Below, in pieces: positions 1-10,770 of a stretch of DNA of 64,000 nucleotides (positions are counted from its first letter, which is position 1; the number at the start of each line of letters is the position of its first letter). This DNA is from Euclidia mi (taxonomy: Eukaryota > Arthropoda > Insecta > Lepidoptera > Erebidae), in assembly GCA_944739405.2 (NCBI GenBank), contig OX123196.2, positions 68,285,688 to 68,349,687 of the forward strand, read 5' to 3'. The notes under the pieces were generated by a model. The model ran no database searches and was not told where the DNA came from. It saw only the letters and a list, made by a program, of their open reading frames with translations. The position numbers were made by a program, and so were the translations under genes.

Positions 1-1292
1 CGAATATGCCTTGCCTAAACAATAGTAAGTATCTTCCTATTACAAAATAAAGCTATTTCTATCATCTAGCTGCCATATATCTGGTCCATAATAATCTGCG
101 AGCAATAACACTGCCTCTGCAGCGGCAGCTGGCTTTTACGCCTCTTTAAACTGGGAAATTGAAGGAACGTAGCAGCTAGGCTGCCTGACCGCCGGCTTGC
201 ATACCGCTCTTTATTTTCCATACGACGATATGCCCCTGGCCTGAGCACCTACCATGCGTCTAGTTTTGCCACAAATTTGCTCGATTCGATCGCGGTAAGT
301 ATAAATTCAAAGCTGGTGCTCTCACCACTTTGACCACCATACGATTCACCAAGATTTGAATGGCGATGGCACTGTTTGGCCCGCTTAAAGGACAAATCGA
401 GGAATGGCCTATTTGCAGAAGTGGATTATGACAAGCCTAAGATGATAATGATAAAGTATAAATCGAAGGTTATTGAGTAATTCAGTACGAACTAATCTAT
501 TAAAGGGTGGACATTTTCTACGCAGTATGCCAGTGCTGGGAGAGCTAATAGCAATCTTGTAACTCCTAATGTATCTATACACTGCACCTGAACCGAATGC
601 TGTTCAAATCGAAGCTAAACGCGTGGCTGCTAACGTCAAATAACCTCCTATGCTTCCACTTTAATTTCTAAACCAATCAGAGCACTGAATTTTATCGAAT
701 CGAGGTCAGTTTTTAGGAAGGTAAACTCATAGTAGTTTCTCTGATCGACTGCACAACTTTATTTGTATTTTCGTTCGGTTTTTGATGCTGGTAAATTCGT
801 TTTAGGATAGTTAGATTGTGACTCGATGCCCCCAACCAAGAACTCGGTAATGTGCTATAATGGGGTTTATGCTGTTATGTCAAATTCGGCATCTATGCAC
901 TAGTATACACCTTGGCAATTTTTTTCAGATTTTTTCTAATGATATTTACAAAGAAATCATGACAAGCATGTTTATTGTTGGGAATTTAGACACAATAATA
1001 TTTCAGCAAGAAACTTATATAGATCTTTACGAAAAATCAATTTATATTTTATTTTGGTAAGTTGCGATTACCGGGTTATTGGCGTTAACATTTCTCATTA
1101 GGTCTTTGGTAAACGTGTTTATGGGGTTTAGTGTTGAAATAATTTTAAAATACGTATTCCGTAATATGCACAAACAATGTTACTTAAGATTGGAATTGGC
1201 TCATTAATGTACGTAATACTTCAATACGGTCAATTTCGGACAGTTTAAAGTGCAGTTGTCTATTTCTTTTGGTAGCTGATAGATAATACATA
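1..1292. other. No recognisable gene or repeat
   Basis: AT-rich sequence in which I recognise no coding domain, RNA gene or known repeat. Short open frames here have no domain signature and no coding-like composition. Confidence 0.5.
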
Positions 1293-1801
1293 TGGTTCGG
1301 CGATACACCGAAACCGATTAGGGTAGGCGATTTGGAGAAGGAAATGGACTGTATTCAGAGGATAGCGGTTCTTCGCCGCCTGGAAAGGAATAAGGGAAGA
1401 GGAGATGGATACGGGAGGAGGTGATTGAGTGGGTATAGGATATTTCAAGGATGGAAGGCACTTACCTTATACAGCCTTCTTCGTTTCTTTTCCTCCTGGT
1501 GGTTTCGTGATGCAGCTGCTTGTTTTCACTTCACTCACGAGCGGGTTTTCCTTGGTGGAAGCGGTAAATCACATACAACGGTGCGGCGCGGAGCGGTATC
1601 GAGACGGCGTTCTTAGCGAGCGGAATCTTCTAGACTGTCACTCGCGTCCACGATCGCGTCGACGAATCGGGCGAAGGCAGTGCCTCTTCCAGGGAGAGGG
1701 AAAGAGAGGGACGGAAATATGATATCGCTCGCACTAGACAAGCGTGGAACGATTCATGTTGATGCGATTAGTTATGGATAGGAAGGTAGATGGCGCTACC
1801 A
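1293..1801 (-). mobile_element. Solo LTR of a BEL/Pao retrotransposon
   Basis: On the minus strand this is a close copy of the LTR at 7003-7505, running from TG at 1801 to CA at 1293. Both neighbours carry the same 5 bases, ACATA at 1288-1292 and ACATA at 1802-1806, which is a perfect target-site duplication of the length BEL/Pao integrases usually leave. No internal region is attached, so this is a solo LTR, normally formed by LTR-LTR recombination. Family identity comes from the second copy, which is followed by a primer binding site and a BEL/Pao gag. The right-hand ACATA also belongs to the (ATGT)n tail of the adjacent SINE, so the LTR may have landed in that tail; this weakens the TSD evidence slightly. 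Open frames of 60-100 codons inside it lie in LTR sequence and are not treated as genes. Confidence 0.85.
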
Positions 1802-1802
1802 A

Positions 1803-2160
1803 CATACATACATAGACTCACGCCTGTTTCCCCGAAGGGGTAGGCAGAGGCATATTAAACGCCCACTTTTCGCCAGTGTTTTCATCCCACGTAATAGGTG
1901 GCGAGCCTATTGCCGCTTATCGGGATATTTTGTTTGCCAGAGCCTCGTCCGTTGATCGGCAGGTGCACCACTTGCAGGTGAGGTTGGCTGGGGACCCTAA
2001 GTTCTTGGTGGGAACCCTATGCACCCCTGATAGATAATAATACATAATAATACATGCCATGCCCCCAACAAGTGTCATTGGCCATCGGCGTGGTGCGTAA
2101 AGTTTTTTTACACGTCGCACACAGTTGAATCCAGAGCGCTGGACTTGCACGTAGATATTT
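1803..2160 (-). mobile_element. SINE-like or RTE 3'-end repeat, tail shared with RTE
   Basis: Read on the minus strand, the element ends in CTCTGCCTACCCCTTCGGGG, then AAACAGGCGTGAGTC and copies of ATGT. That tail is almost identical to the end of the RTE LINE at 41685-44345. The block upstream (about 1870-2040) matches the repeat at 50825-51036 closely. I see no clear tRNA A and B boxes, so this may be a second SINE family, or a truncated 3' end of an RTE relative, rather than a tRNA SINE. The 5' boundary near 2160 is approximate. Confidence 0.7.
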
Positions 2161-2744
2161 GCACCACGCTCGATATTAGCTCCTAATATATGATTATACC
2201 TAAGCTAGACAAAGAGGACGAACGCGTACTAATTTTCAAGATGCAGCTGTATATGATATGGATAATGCGCAGTTGCAACGGGCATACAACCAACGTATAC
2301 TAATAAGCAAAGCTGCCATGACCTCATATGACCACTCAGTTATGGTGTTTTTTAATGTGACGTAGCTGTGAGTTGAATAGCGTTTGAACCGAAATCTTAA
2401 GCCGTTTATTCATTTGTCATAATAGACTGTACAATGACATGCTTCGTCAGCTTAAACTGAACCACTTGACTACCAAATTTAGCGATTCAATATAAGTTAC
2501 AATTTGTAATGTATAAACTGAATAGTTAGAATTATAATTAGGTTTTTAGATGTTGTATTTGCATTATAAACATTTTGAGTTATTTATAGGTCGATTCTTT
2601 GGATTTTATGGTCAAACCTTTTATAATAGTGTACTAAATGTAACATATTTCTAATACTCCTATTGTGAAACTTGTTAATAGAAAAGCCAAGGACTCTGTG
2701 TAATTTTATTCGGTTTGTGTTATAGTTATTACCACATAGTACAA
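2161..2744. other. No recognisable feature
   Basis: AT-rich sequence with no open frame carrying a recognisable domain and no repeat that I can match elsewhere in the window. Confidence 0.5.
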
Positions 2745-2905
2745 TACAAAGTCTGTCATTTGTCTATCTATCCATATGTACGCTTAAATCTTAAAAACTA
2801 CGCAACACATTTTAGTGCATTTTTTTAATAGATAGATTGAGTCGAAAGGAAGGCTTATATGTATAATTGACGCGGGCGATGCCGCTGGCGACGTCTAATA
2901 TGATA
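2745..2905 (+). mobile_element. Degenerate Helitron-like fragment
   Basis: The phrase 'aaaactacgcaacacatttt' followed by an AATAGATAGATTGAG block and a GC-rich end (GACGCGGGCGATGCCGCTGG) resembles the repeats at 9327-9515 and 48430-48578. All look like eroded members of the short Helitron-like families common in this window. The clear CTAGT end is missing, so boundaries are approximate. Confidence 0.4.
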
Positions 2906-3285
2906 ATAAAACTAGCACTCCGAGTTGTAAACAAGGGCGCCAAACTAGAAATCAGTTGGATCCTTACATTACATTGGACAAAGCAGAATTCATCAAAAGA
3001 TTTCGCCTGTCTAAAGTACATACCTAATGGTATGATATCTTATGAGGCATTGAGACCATTGTTTGAGCAGTTTGTGACGTCCACTCTTCGAGTATTAAAG
3101 TATTAAATGAATTATTAAGTAGGAAGTGTTTTATGTCAAACATACTAATAATTTGATGAAAGCGGCAATTACTTTATTGTGGCTCCATTATAGACAGAAT
3201 ATACCCTTTTAAAGTACATAATAACCTTATAAGTAAATTGTTAAAAAAAGAACTTGCAGTATGACTTAATAATAACATCATTATC

Positions 3286-3400
3286 ATTGAAATTAAACTA
3301 CAGTTTACTGATTTTATTGCGTTATATTGGTTTCACTAGTTATTACCGCCTGAAACCAATATAACGTGATAAAATCCGTAAACTGTAGTTTAATTTCAAT
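3286..3400. repeat. Palindromic MITE-like element, 50-bp arms
   Basis: Two inverted arms, 3286-3335 and 3351-3400, match almost perfectly around a 15-base spacer, giving a foldback of about 115 bp. One arm of the same sequence recurs alone at 53176-53223, which shows this is a dispersed repeat family and not a unique hairpin. No protein is encoded. The class (foldback MITE) is inferred from structure only. Confidence 0.75.
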
Positions 3401-5422
3401 GTGTATCATGCGTGTAAACCCAAGAAAATAGCATCATTATCATTAATTGTTGTTTTATTTGTTTTAGATAGTGACTGCATATTTATTATATTCGGGTTAA
3501 GACAAAGGAGACCAAAGACCCATTAGCATTTCAGTATAATATGGCTCAACAGACAGTGTCAGATTTTATAGCAGAGATGACTGCGAAAATAGATTCAATG
3601 AAATTGTAGAATTCACTATCAATTAAATTGGTATCATAGTTTTAATTTTAATACTTTATGGTAAATGAGTACCTTCTTAATAAACTGACACTAGTGTTAA
3701 CCATGGAATATCGCTATCCCTTCGGGTTGCAGAGAAAGCGGACCTCAGATTGAAAACTGGGATAAAACTAAGAGAATGATGTCTGTATGGTAAATATTAT
3801 CAACTTTTTGTAAAGTTGACATTGACTAATTAAGTTATTTTTGTTAAAACATGAAATTTACTGAACATACTTTCAACTTTGCACCATCCTTTTTATTCTT
3901 TTACTGCGTATATTTCATTCGACATCTTGTCGGAAAATTTCTCAGCACTTATTAACCTTGGAATGATAACAAAACATACGTTCATAACTTCCACCGAGGC
4001 AGTATTTGCAATGTTAAGCTAGTTAGTTTTGTAAGTAAAATGTTGTATTAAGTTTAGTAAACTTTCTGAAGCGAGAATAAAAAATATTTCCGATGAAGGA
4101 CTAAATTGAAGAGATTGTGTAGCTCAAAGTTGATTACATGATTTGATTTATTGGTTTTATTAATAAATGTTCGCGTCAAATTAAAGTGTCAAATTTCATT
4201 CTGAATATTACTTATAATCGATATATTTTCCGTTTATTACCTTCTAATATTATTACATATAATTATTTTTTTAAATTGGTATCGAGTGGTAACAATAACA
4301 CAATTGTTCTAATGTTCCTAGTAATAATAACGCCATTGATTAATACCGTTTTGTAAATTATTTGATATTACCGCAATAACTCCGCAAAAACACGTTACGT
4401 ATCAGCCCTTCCATATAAAATAACGCCGTAAAAGTCCAAAATATAACGTTATGAAATATTTTATTTGATAAATTTACTGCAATAATCCCGCAAGTACTAT
4501 TGCTGTAAAATTTTAGGTATTACATTTTTGGTATTATTTATTTTCGTAAGTAACTAGGTTTTAAATAGATAGATTTTTATAATAATGACACAGTTATATT
4601 TGGCAAAAAATAATCTTTCATTTAATACATCAATGACTTCAATAGTCCAACTCGCTGAAAAGATATTTGATAAAATCAGTAAATCTTTTCTCCTGTAAAA
4701 TTTTGATTTTTCGATTGCCGGGTTATTGCTTGGAAGCGTCGGTGTGTTTTCGATTTCAGAATTTTTATTTCACTCTTCTTGCTCGAAAAAGATTCTACTG
4801 GATAAACTAAATAGCGTAATAATTTGTCGACTGATTTGCAAGTATAGTAGTAATCGATAAAGTAATAATGATTAATTAATAATATTTTGGCACTTGGCAC
4901 TTTTCACACATATCGTCATCTGATGCCAAAATAAGCAGTAGTTGAATACATAAAACTGTTATACATTCTTATTCCTATATTCTTTCATAAATAAACGACA
5001 TGCGTATGCAGATAAATTACATCCCGACACATAACAGATAAGGAGCGAATTTTGTGGGAATCAAAGCCGAACTTCCTGCTTAACAATCAACCACTAAACC
5101 AGCAGGCTGGCCAATGAATTAAACTTACATTGGAATCAAAGTATTGCAAATTACTCCACTTCGCATTCTTCATCCAGACGATCGCGTCTGTCGCAAGGGA
5201 TCCATCGCGCGACTGCAATTGGCCGCGATGCACGAAAAGGTATCTTTTAAGAGGTTTGGCGACCACCCCTCAGATCGTATTAGGATTCGGAGTAACCCAA
5301 TCAGCGTGGAGATGTTCCACCGAACCAAAGTGAAACGTGACACGAGTAAGCTCGTACTAAGCACGCTAATTAGTTCTTTGATTGCATTTTTACATTGCTA
5401 CAAATAAAGCTAGTTATTTATA
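3401..5422. other. No gene recognised; AT-rich
   Basis: AT-rich sequence of about 2 kb with many short stretches of simple A/T composition. I find no protein domain, tRNA or matched repeat. The frame near 5130-5407 is somewhat more GC-rich but has no recognisable motif. Confidence 0.45.
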
Positions 5423-5638
5423 ACTAGATGAGCCCGCGGTTACACCCGCGTTATTTAAGGCTTCTGCTCCGCTCCCGGGCTCATAGCTTGATGTTATATA
5501 GCCTATAGCCTTCTTCGATAAATGGGCTATATAACACAGAAAGAGTTTTTCAAATCGGTCCAGTAGTTCCTGAGATTAGCGCGTTCAAGCAAACAAACTC
5601 TTCAGCTCAGCAGCTTTTTTATTAGATTCGATTAGATA
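5423..5638 (-). mobile_element. Non-autonomous Helitron-like element
   Basis: On the minus strand the element ends in CTAGT (complement of ACTAG at 5423-5427), matching the Helitron CTRRT end. Just inside lies a short hairpin, CGCGG and CCGCG around a 6-base loop, as Helitrons carry near the 3' end. The body contains the family phrase TTCAAATCGGTCCAGTAGTT in its plus-strand form. It has no coding capacity and would depend on a Helitron helicase elsewhere. The 5' end near 5638 is approximate. Confidence 0.7.
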
Positions 5639-6049
5639 ACCTAGCTAGCTACTAATTACTACGGCACACTCGTTGTGGTTCTATTCGATATAAACGAGTA
5701 AAGAAGCGGCTAAACCGATATAGTTGCTCTTAACTTGAAACAAAGATCCGAGGTACATGTCCCAAAAGAGATTAACAAAATTCTGCATGGGTATCAGTTA
5801 TCACAACAAAAGGGTACCATATGCGTTATCCCGATGTATAAGCTATATAACTGCACTACTTACATCAATATCTGGTCACGAGTTTCTGTGTGAATGTGTA
5901 ACAAATCCATCTATCCCCACAAACTTTCGCGTTTATGGTGGGAAATAATACCTACATTTATATAGCTTATACAGTATGTACTTCTAGGCACAATCTATGT
6001 CTATAGATGTGACACATGGTGCCAGTTTATGACTCGTAAATCCACTCCA
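5639..6049. other. No recognisable feature
   Basis: Unassigned AT-rich sequence between two repeats; no domain-bearing frame or RNA gene seen. Confidence 0.45.
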
Positions 6050-6992
6050 AAAATGGCGGACTTTTATGGCGGTGGAGCTGTCGATATGTTGCATTATAGG
6101 TCTATGTTTTGAGCCTATTGGTTTGTTTATGTTTTATTCTTTTTTTACCCGACTGCGCGACGCAAAGGAGGGTAATGTGTTTATCAGTCTATGTATGTAT
6201 GTAAGTATGTATGTATGTTTGTTTCTATGTGGCGTTCTAGAGACCAAATGCGTAGGCCGATTTTGATGATTCTTACGTCAATCGATTCGTCCTTGCGAGT
6301 GTCACTAAAGACATGACAGTAATCAAAATTCACCACAGCAACAACTAGACGCCATATTGTCAAAATGAAAAAAAAAAGTAAATGAATTATGTCAAGTGGG
6401 GTGTCGTCCTTTAATCATTTTTCATTTTAAATAATAGCTTAGGATATATAACGATTTACAGTTGTTTAACAAAAAAATCATTCTCGCAAATGTTCTTACT
6501 TATTGATTTAAGTTTTTATTTCAAGTATAAACGATATACAAACAAAAAAACAGTAAATCAATGAATAGTAACTAAAAATAATAAAATAAAAAAATAATTT
6601 ACCCGAGAACAACAAATAGAAAAGCTATTTTATATAATCGTTATAAATACACTATTTATATATACATATATATTTAAGTATATAAGTGTTATATAGATAC
6701 ACGTGCAACAAAAAAGAGGAAGAACTTCTAGAAATAAATAGTGGTGGGGATAGTGTTACCTAAGATAAGAAGGATATATTATATTATTGTAATATGGCGT
6801 CAAACTATGATATTTTGCATAAAGAACTTGTTTCTTTCTTTTTCGTTTATTTCTCAGTAAAATTTTTCAAGTATTTTTTTAAATTAGTTTTTACGCAGTC
6901 GGGTGCTTTGTTTTTCTTTAATTTATTTTATTTTATTTAGATACTTACGTACCTGCGGATGAACGGTAACTTTATATTGAAGAAGAAAACAT
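6050..6992 (+). repeat. Dispersed repeat interrupted by a 758-bp insertion
   Basis: The outer parts (6050-6146 and 6905-6992) match the shorter repeat at 10611-10770 almost base for base, from the TGGCGGACTTTTA start through ATTTAGATACTTA to GAAGAAGAAAACATA. The 10.6-kb copy lacks everything between 6147 and 6904, so comparison of the two copies defines an insertion here. No protein domain is present. Confidence 0.7.
6147..6904. mobile_element. DNA element with TIR ACCCGACTGCG, inserted in a repeat
   Basis: The insertion starts ACCCGACTGCG (6147-6157) and ends CGCAGTCGGGT (6894-6904), an 11-bp perfect terminal inverted repeat. Its absence from the sister repeat at 10611-10770 supports the boundaries. 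It contains an ATGT-rich block near 6190-6220 and AT-rich filler, but no transposase. This is a non-autonomous DNA element; I do not assign a superfamily. Confidence 0.65.
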
Positions 6993-7002
6993 AAAAAGCA
7001 CG

Positions 7003-7505
7003 TGGTAGCGCCATCTACCTTCCTATCCATAACTAATCGCATCAACATCAATCGTTCCACGTTCTAGTGCGAGCGATATCATATTTCCGTTCCTGTCTCC
7101 CATTCCCGAAGAAGGGGCACTGCCTTCGCCTGAATCGTCGCCGCGATCGTGGACGCGAGTGACAGTCCAGAACATTCCGCTCGCTGAGAACGCCGTCTCG
7201 TTCGTATCGCGCCGCACCGTTGTATGTGATTTATTACCGCTTCCACCAAGGAAAACCCGCTCGCGCATGGTGAATTGAAGTGAAAACAAGCAGCTGCATC
7301 ACGAAGCCACCAGGAGACTGCCCTACGGAAACGAAGAAGGTTGTATAAGGTAAGTGTCCCCCATCCTTGAAATATCCTATACCCACTCAATCACCCCTTC
7401 CCGTAACCATCTCCTAGGCGGCGAAGAACCGCTATCCTCTCTATACAGTCCATTTCCTTCTCCAAGTCTCCTAGAACCCTACGGTTTCGGTGTAACGCCG
7501 AACCA
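7003..7505 (+). repeat. 5' LTR of BEL/Pao element
   Basis: A 503-bp block beginning TGGTAGCG and ending CCGAACCA, with TG and CA at the borders. It is repeated in inverse orientation at 1293-1801 and is followed at once by a tRNA-type primer binding site, which places it as the 5' LTR. A GTAAGT splice-donor-like site lies near 7350; whether it is used is unknown. The stretch 7058-7270 is GC-richer than its surroundings and probably holds the promoter (inference). Confidence 0.85.
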
Positions 7506-7511
7506 TTTTTT

Positions 7512-7531
7512 TGGTCCTTCGAGCCGGATTC
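7512..7531 (+). promoter_or_regulatory. Primer binding site for tRNA-Tyr
   Basis: TGGTCCTTCGAGCCGGATTC is the exact complement of the last 20 bases of the eukaryotic cytosolic tRNA-Tyr as I recall it, including the CCA end. The 5' TGG and the position 6 bases after the LTR are as expected for minus-strand DNA priming. Confidence 0.85.
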
Positions 7532-7838
7532 ATTTACGTTTTATACGTTATACCGCTATACCTAGGCAGTTATAGCACCTAGCTATACTCCTAATATATT
7601 CACATAACCGTCACATGGTTATTTCCGCCCGCATCAGTAGGTAAACTTTTATGTAGCTACCTACTTATTAAATTATTAATTCTGGAACTATCATAGTTGT
7701 CTTATAAATCTCATATTTCAAGCAACCTTTAGTTCCTCAGCTCTAAAGTGTTGCCTACTTAGCCTACTTAGGTAAAATAATAGATACATTAGATATTCTT
7801 ATTTTGTTACGGTCTCATTAGCTTATACTTACGTAAGC

Positions 7839-8855
7839 ATGTCACAACAAAAGAAGTCACGCGTGTCGGAAGACAAAGAGATGACAATCTTAGAAGCAAA
7901 ACGCAATATTTTATTTGAGCGCATTCAAAACATCTATGAACGATCAAAAACCGCATCTACATATGTCTGACAGTAATAGCGAAGCGTTTCTCAGTTATTG
8001 TATAACACTTGCGTTATAATCGTCTAACAACTTATGAAAATCTGTTCGAATACTATCTACATAGTATTCGAACAGATTTTCATAAGTTGTTAGACGATTA
8101 TAACGCAAGATTACTTTCTATCAATCCTGATGAAAAACCGAACTATTAGGCGTATACCTCATTCGAAGATCTTTATTGTATTATTAAGCGTATACAATCG
8201 CAATTGGAGGGTAAATGTTCGGCAGAGCCCGTTGCCCGCAAACCGAGATTACCGCCAATCGAGATTATGTCGTTTGACGGAGATATACGAAATTGGCCGT
8301 TATTCTATGCGAGTTTTAAGTCTACAGTGCACGATAATGGTTCTCTGACAGATGCTGACAGGTTGTACTATTTAATAGGTAAACTGTCACCGAAAGCCCA
8401 GTCCGTATTTGCAGGTGTCACACCCAGTGCTGAGAATTATCAGGTCATATTTCAGTCACTACTTGACAGATATCAGGACTCGGGCGTCCTAGCGTCTACG
8501 TACTTTGACCAAGCTTTAAATCTCAAACTGTCCGGCAACGCGTCTGTCTCGAATTTGCAGCTGTTTATTGATAACTTCGTAACCGCGGTTAATTCTCTTA
8601 GGAATTTAAAATTGGAAGATCTTTCCGACTTTATGTTGCTTCAACTCGCTTTAAAAAAGTTTGACACTGATACAATTCGCGCATTCGAGATGACGGAACG
8701 CAATAATAAAATACCTACACTAGATAGTTTTATTTCGTTCATAAAAGATCAGTGTCGAATATTTCATAATACGTAGTCTGGTTCACCTGGCCCGTCTAAC
8801 ACTAACAGCAACAAACAAAGGTTGAATCAATCCAAGAACCAGCACGTATATTATT
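7839..8855 (+). pseudogene. BEL/Pao gag, broken (DUF1759-type)
   Basis: Gag packages the element RNA in the cytoplasm. A short N-terminal frame starts at the ATG at 7839 (MSQQKKSRVSED) and stops near 7970. After an inverted duplication (8009-8108) the main frame resumes near 8062; a TAG follows the residues EKPNY near 8145. The frame then runs open past 8204 to a stop at 8776. The 190-residue part has the hallmark FDGDIRNWPLFYASF, LYYLIGKLSPKAQSVF and STYFDQALNLKLSG segments of the DUF1759 region of BEL/Pao gag. After the stop, residues like SGSPGPSNTN continue to about 8855, where similarity ends before any zinc knuckle or protease. Damage: two stop codons, one shift, one palindromic rearrangement and 3' truncation. 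Confidence 0.85.
8009..8108. repeat. Perfect 48-bp palindrome inside gag
   Basis: Arms 8009-8056 and 8061-8108 are perfect inverted complements around a 4-base loop. The right arm is genuine gag sequence, reading DFHKLLDDYNA in frame; the left arm is an inverted copy of it. It therefore arose as a rearrangement within this element and not as a separate insertion. Confidence 0.9.
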
Positions 8856-8924
8856 GATGTACCTACCTGCCTATCATTATCATCAGCCTTTTGTTATCCA
8901 CCGCTGGACATAATATAATAAAAT

Positions 8925-9080
8925 TGAGAGTCGGCATAGGGTTTGGTGTCGAGATGTTCGTCTCTTTAGCACAATACTAATATTTACTCCGTGTATTTTC
9001 CTTGGTCTCTTACGGCACCTACTGTATGAAATGGGTTAATGACATTTTGTATTCTTAATCCGTCACCACACGGACCTACC
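8925..9080 (-). repeat. Dispersed repeat (CTCTTACGGCACC type), eroded
   Basis: Shares the order GGGTTTG-TGTCGAG, a GTCTCTT block, then CTCTTACG-CACC and CACCACACGG with the copy at 11036-11190. Related pieces occur at 15287-15355 and 30115-30160. The family is common in Lepidoptera and is probably SINE-like; this is from memory of its look, not a database match. Confidence 0.5.
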
Positions 9081-9326
9081 TGCTTACTATCTTATTCTAA
9101 TTCTAATTAAAATAATTTGTTCTCCTTAGTTTCGTCCATTTTACAACCCATTTCCCACAAACATTTCATGAAAGCGACCAATTGTGTAATGATAAGAATG
9201 GTATTCATGTTCACGACGCACTGAAACTAAATCAAGACAACACATACGTTAATTTGATCCCTAACTAAGTAGGCAGAGTATGGCACCCGTATAACTGCTA
9301 GTCAGACATTAATATTTCTAAATATA

Positions 9327-9515
9327 TACATATCTATACAGATTATAAAATGATGTTCCCTTCTAGTCCTGTCTGTCTGTAAATACACTGCTATAAACTA
9401 AAAACTACCCAACGGATTTTTGTATGAGTTTCAGCAATAGGTAGTGTGAATAAATTGGTTTAAATGTATATTACTATTCACATTCAGTTCGTGGGCGAAA
9501 CTGTGAGCGTAGTTT
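9327..9515 (+). mobile_element. Helitron-like fragment
   Basis: Carries the block AAAACTACCCAACGGATTTT, then AGCAATAGGTAGTGTGAAT and a closing GTGGGCGAAACTGTGAGCG. This order recurs at 2745-2905 and 48430-48578. No coding capacity. Ends are approximate. Confidence 0.45.
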
Positions 9516-9719
9516 TATCATAGATAAACTAGAGGAAAACTAAACTGAAAATTAAGGATTTATACACACGTATGATTTGATTAAGCTTTTTGTATTCGCA
9601 TGGGTTGAGGTTAATAAGTTGTATTTTAGTTCTGACAGTGAAGACCCTAATGCATCCTTTACCTACCATCACTCTGTTGGTTCGAGTTAAGGCAGGTTAT
9701 GAGGGTGTTTTCAAACTTT

Positions 9720-10165
9720 TGCTAAACGTTTGGAGGTAACTTACTAGAACTACCGCAGTATTCTAGCTCAGACCATGCGGTAAGGGTGAACATTGCCTTC
9801 CCACTCCGCCGTCTGTTGAGCTTATCTGCCTCGTAAAAGAAGACGACATCTTCCCTGCTTTGGATCACAATTTGTAGCAATGAAATGCCCCTGACACGGC
9901 GCATCTTAACCAATCACAATCTTGCTGTGCACAGGCTCTCTGCTAAGGTGTGCGGTGCTGTATCTTCAACAACGTCTCTTTCCCCGCAGTAATGACAACC
10001 ATGTGTATCCTCCCGGCCAATCCTGTGCAAGAACCAGTGAAAGTAGTCGAGGCTGGTCCATACCTTGGTCAGCTGTTGAGAACACTGTTACGCCTCTGCA
10101 GCTCAGTGGGTGGAGAGTCAGTACCCGAAATGGTTCTTATTCCATGCCTGCAAACTAGCCCGTGG
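9720..10165 (-). pseudogene. R1-like LINE, C-terminal fragment
   Basis: Read on the minus strand the frames give a short patch around HRIGREDTHGCHYCGER, then a C-x2-C-x(n)-H-x(n)-C pattern, and further on SLLQIVIQSREDVVFFYEAD. This order (zinc-binding cluster, then an IVxSREDWxA-like segment) is typical of the C-terminus of R1-clade non-LTR retrotransposons of insects. At least one frame change separates the zinc patch from the following frame (residues MRRVRGISLLQ, coding at 9913 down to 9722). Only the end of the second ORF survives; no reverse transcriptase motif is present. Clade assignment is by pattern memory. Confidence 0.6.
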
Positions 10166-10183
10166 CCTAAATGTAATGTATGT

Positions 10184-10619
10184 AACACGTGCACCTAGAA
10201 AACCGTCCTTTCAAGTTCTTGACTAAAACAATTTATTTATCCAACAATTCAACCCAAACCTGACGATAATTATCTTAATGATCGCGGTAAACTCATAGTG
10301 ATAATGGTCGTTAATTGCGAAGTGGAGGCTTGGTGGAGTCAGTAGTTATAAAGGAATTAATTAAGAAGCCACGTAAGGCTTTCATCAAAGAAAACCTTTA
10401 TCTTTTGTGTCGTTAATTTATTGCGAGAGCGCGTGCGCTAACCTGCTCTTGTTTGCGCTCAACTATTATTTTTCGCGTATATCTACAGCATGTGTATAAT
10501 CCCACTTATTTATAAATGTAAAAATGTATGAAAAGGTTGTAAAAACAAATATTTCAATATGCTATCACTTATCGTTATAGTTAGTAAGCGTAACTGTAAA
10601 GAGCCTATTCTCTGGCGGA
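10184..10619 (+). repeat. Direct duplicate A (about 435 bp)
   Basis: Nearly identical to 11460-11906 in the same orientation, from ACACGT-CCTAGAAAA through TGGAGGCTTG, AAGAAGCCACGTAAGGCTTT and CGTATATCTACAGCATGTGT to GAGCCTATTC. Copies differ by scattered substitutions and by about 20 extra bases in copy B near its end. No coding domain. Could be a local segmental duplication or two insertions of one repeat family. Confidence 0.85.
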
Positions 10620-10770
10620 CTTTTACGGCGGTAGAGCTGTCGATATGTTGCATTATAGGTCTACGGTTTGAGCCTATTGGTTTGTTTTTTATGTTGTTTT
10701 TTTTTATTTAGATACTTAGGTACCTGCGGAAGAAAGGCGATATTATATTAAAGAAGAAAACATAATAACA
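10611..10770 (+). repeat. Short copy of the 6-kb repeat, without insertion
   Basis: Matches 6050-6146 joined to 6905-6992, lacking the 758-bp element present there. It is the empty-site form of that repeat. Confidence 0.7.

Larger units (their letters stand above)
7003..8855 (+). mobile_element. Truncated BEL/Pao LTR retrotransposon (5' LTR, PBS, gag)
   Basis: Order: LTR (7003-7505), a 6-base gap, primer binding site (7512-7531), leader, then a broken gag from 7839 to about 8855. No protease, reverse transcriptase, RNase H, integrase or 3' LTR follows; sequence after 8855 belongs to other repeats. The element cannot make its own replication proteins. The solo LTR at 1293-1801 is a separate insertion of the same family in the opposite orientation, not the missing partner LTR. 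Confidence 0.85.

Noticed and set aside
1425..1722. Open frames of 60-100 codons on both strands
   Set aside because: They lie within the solo BEL/Pao LTR and mirror frames in the other LTR (7023-7390); LTR sequence, not a gene.
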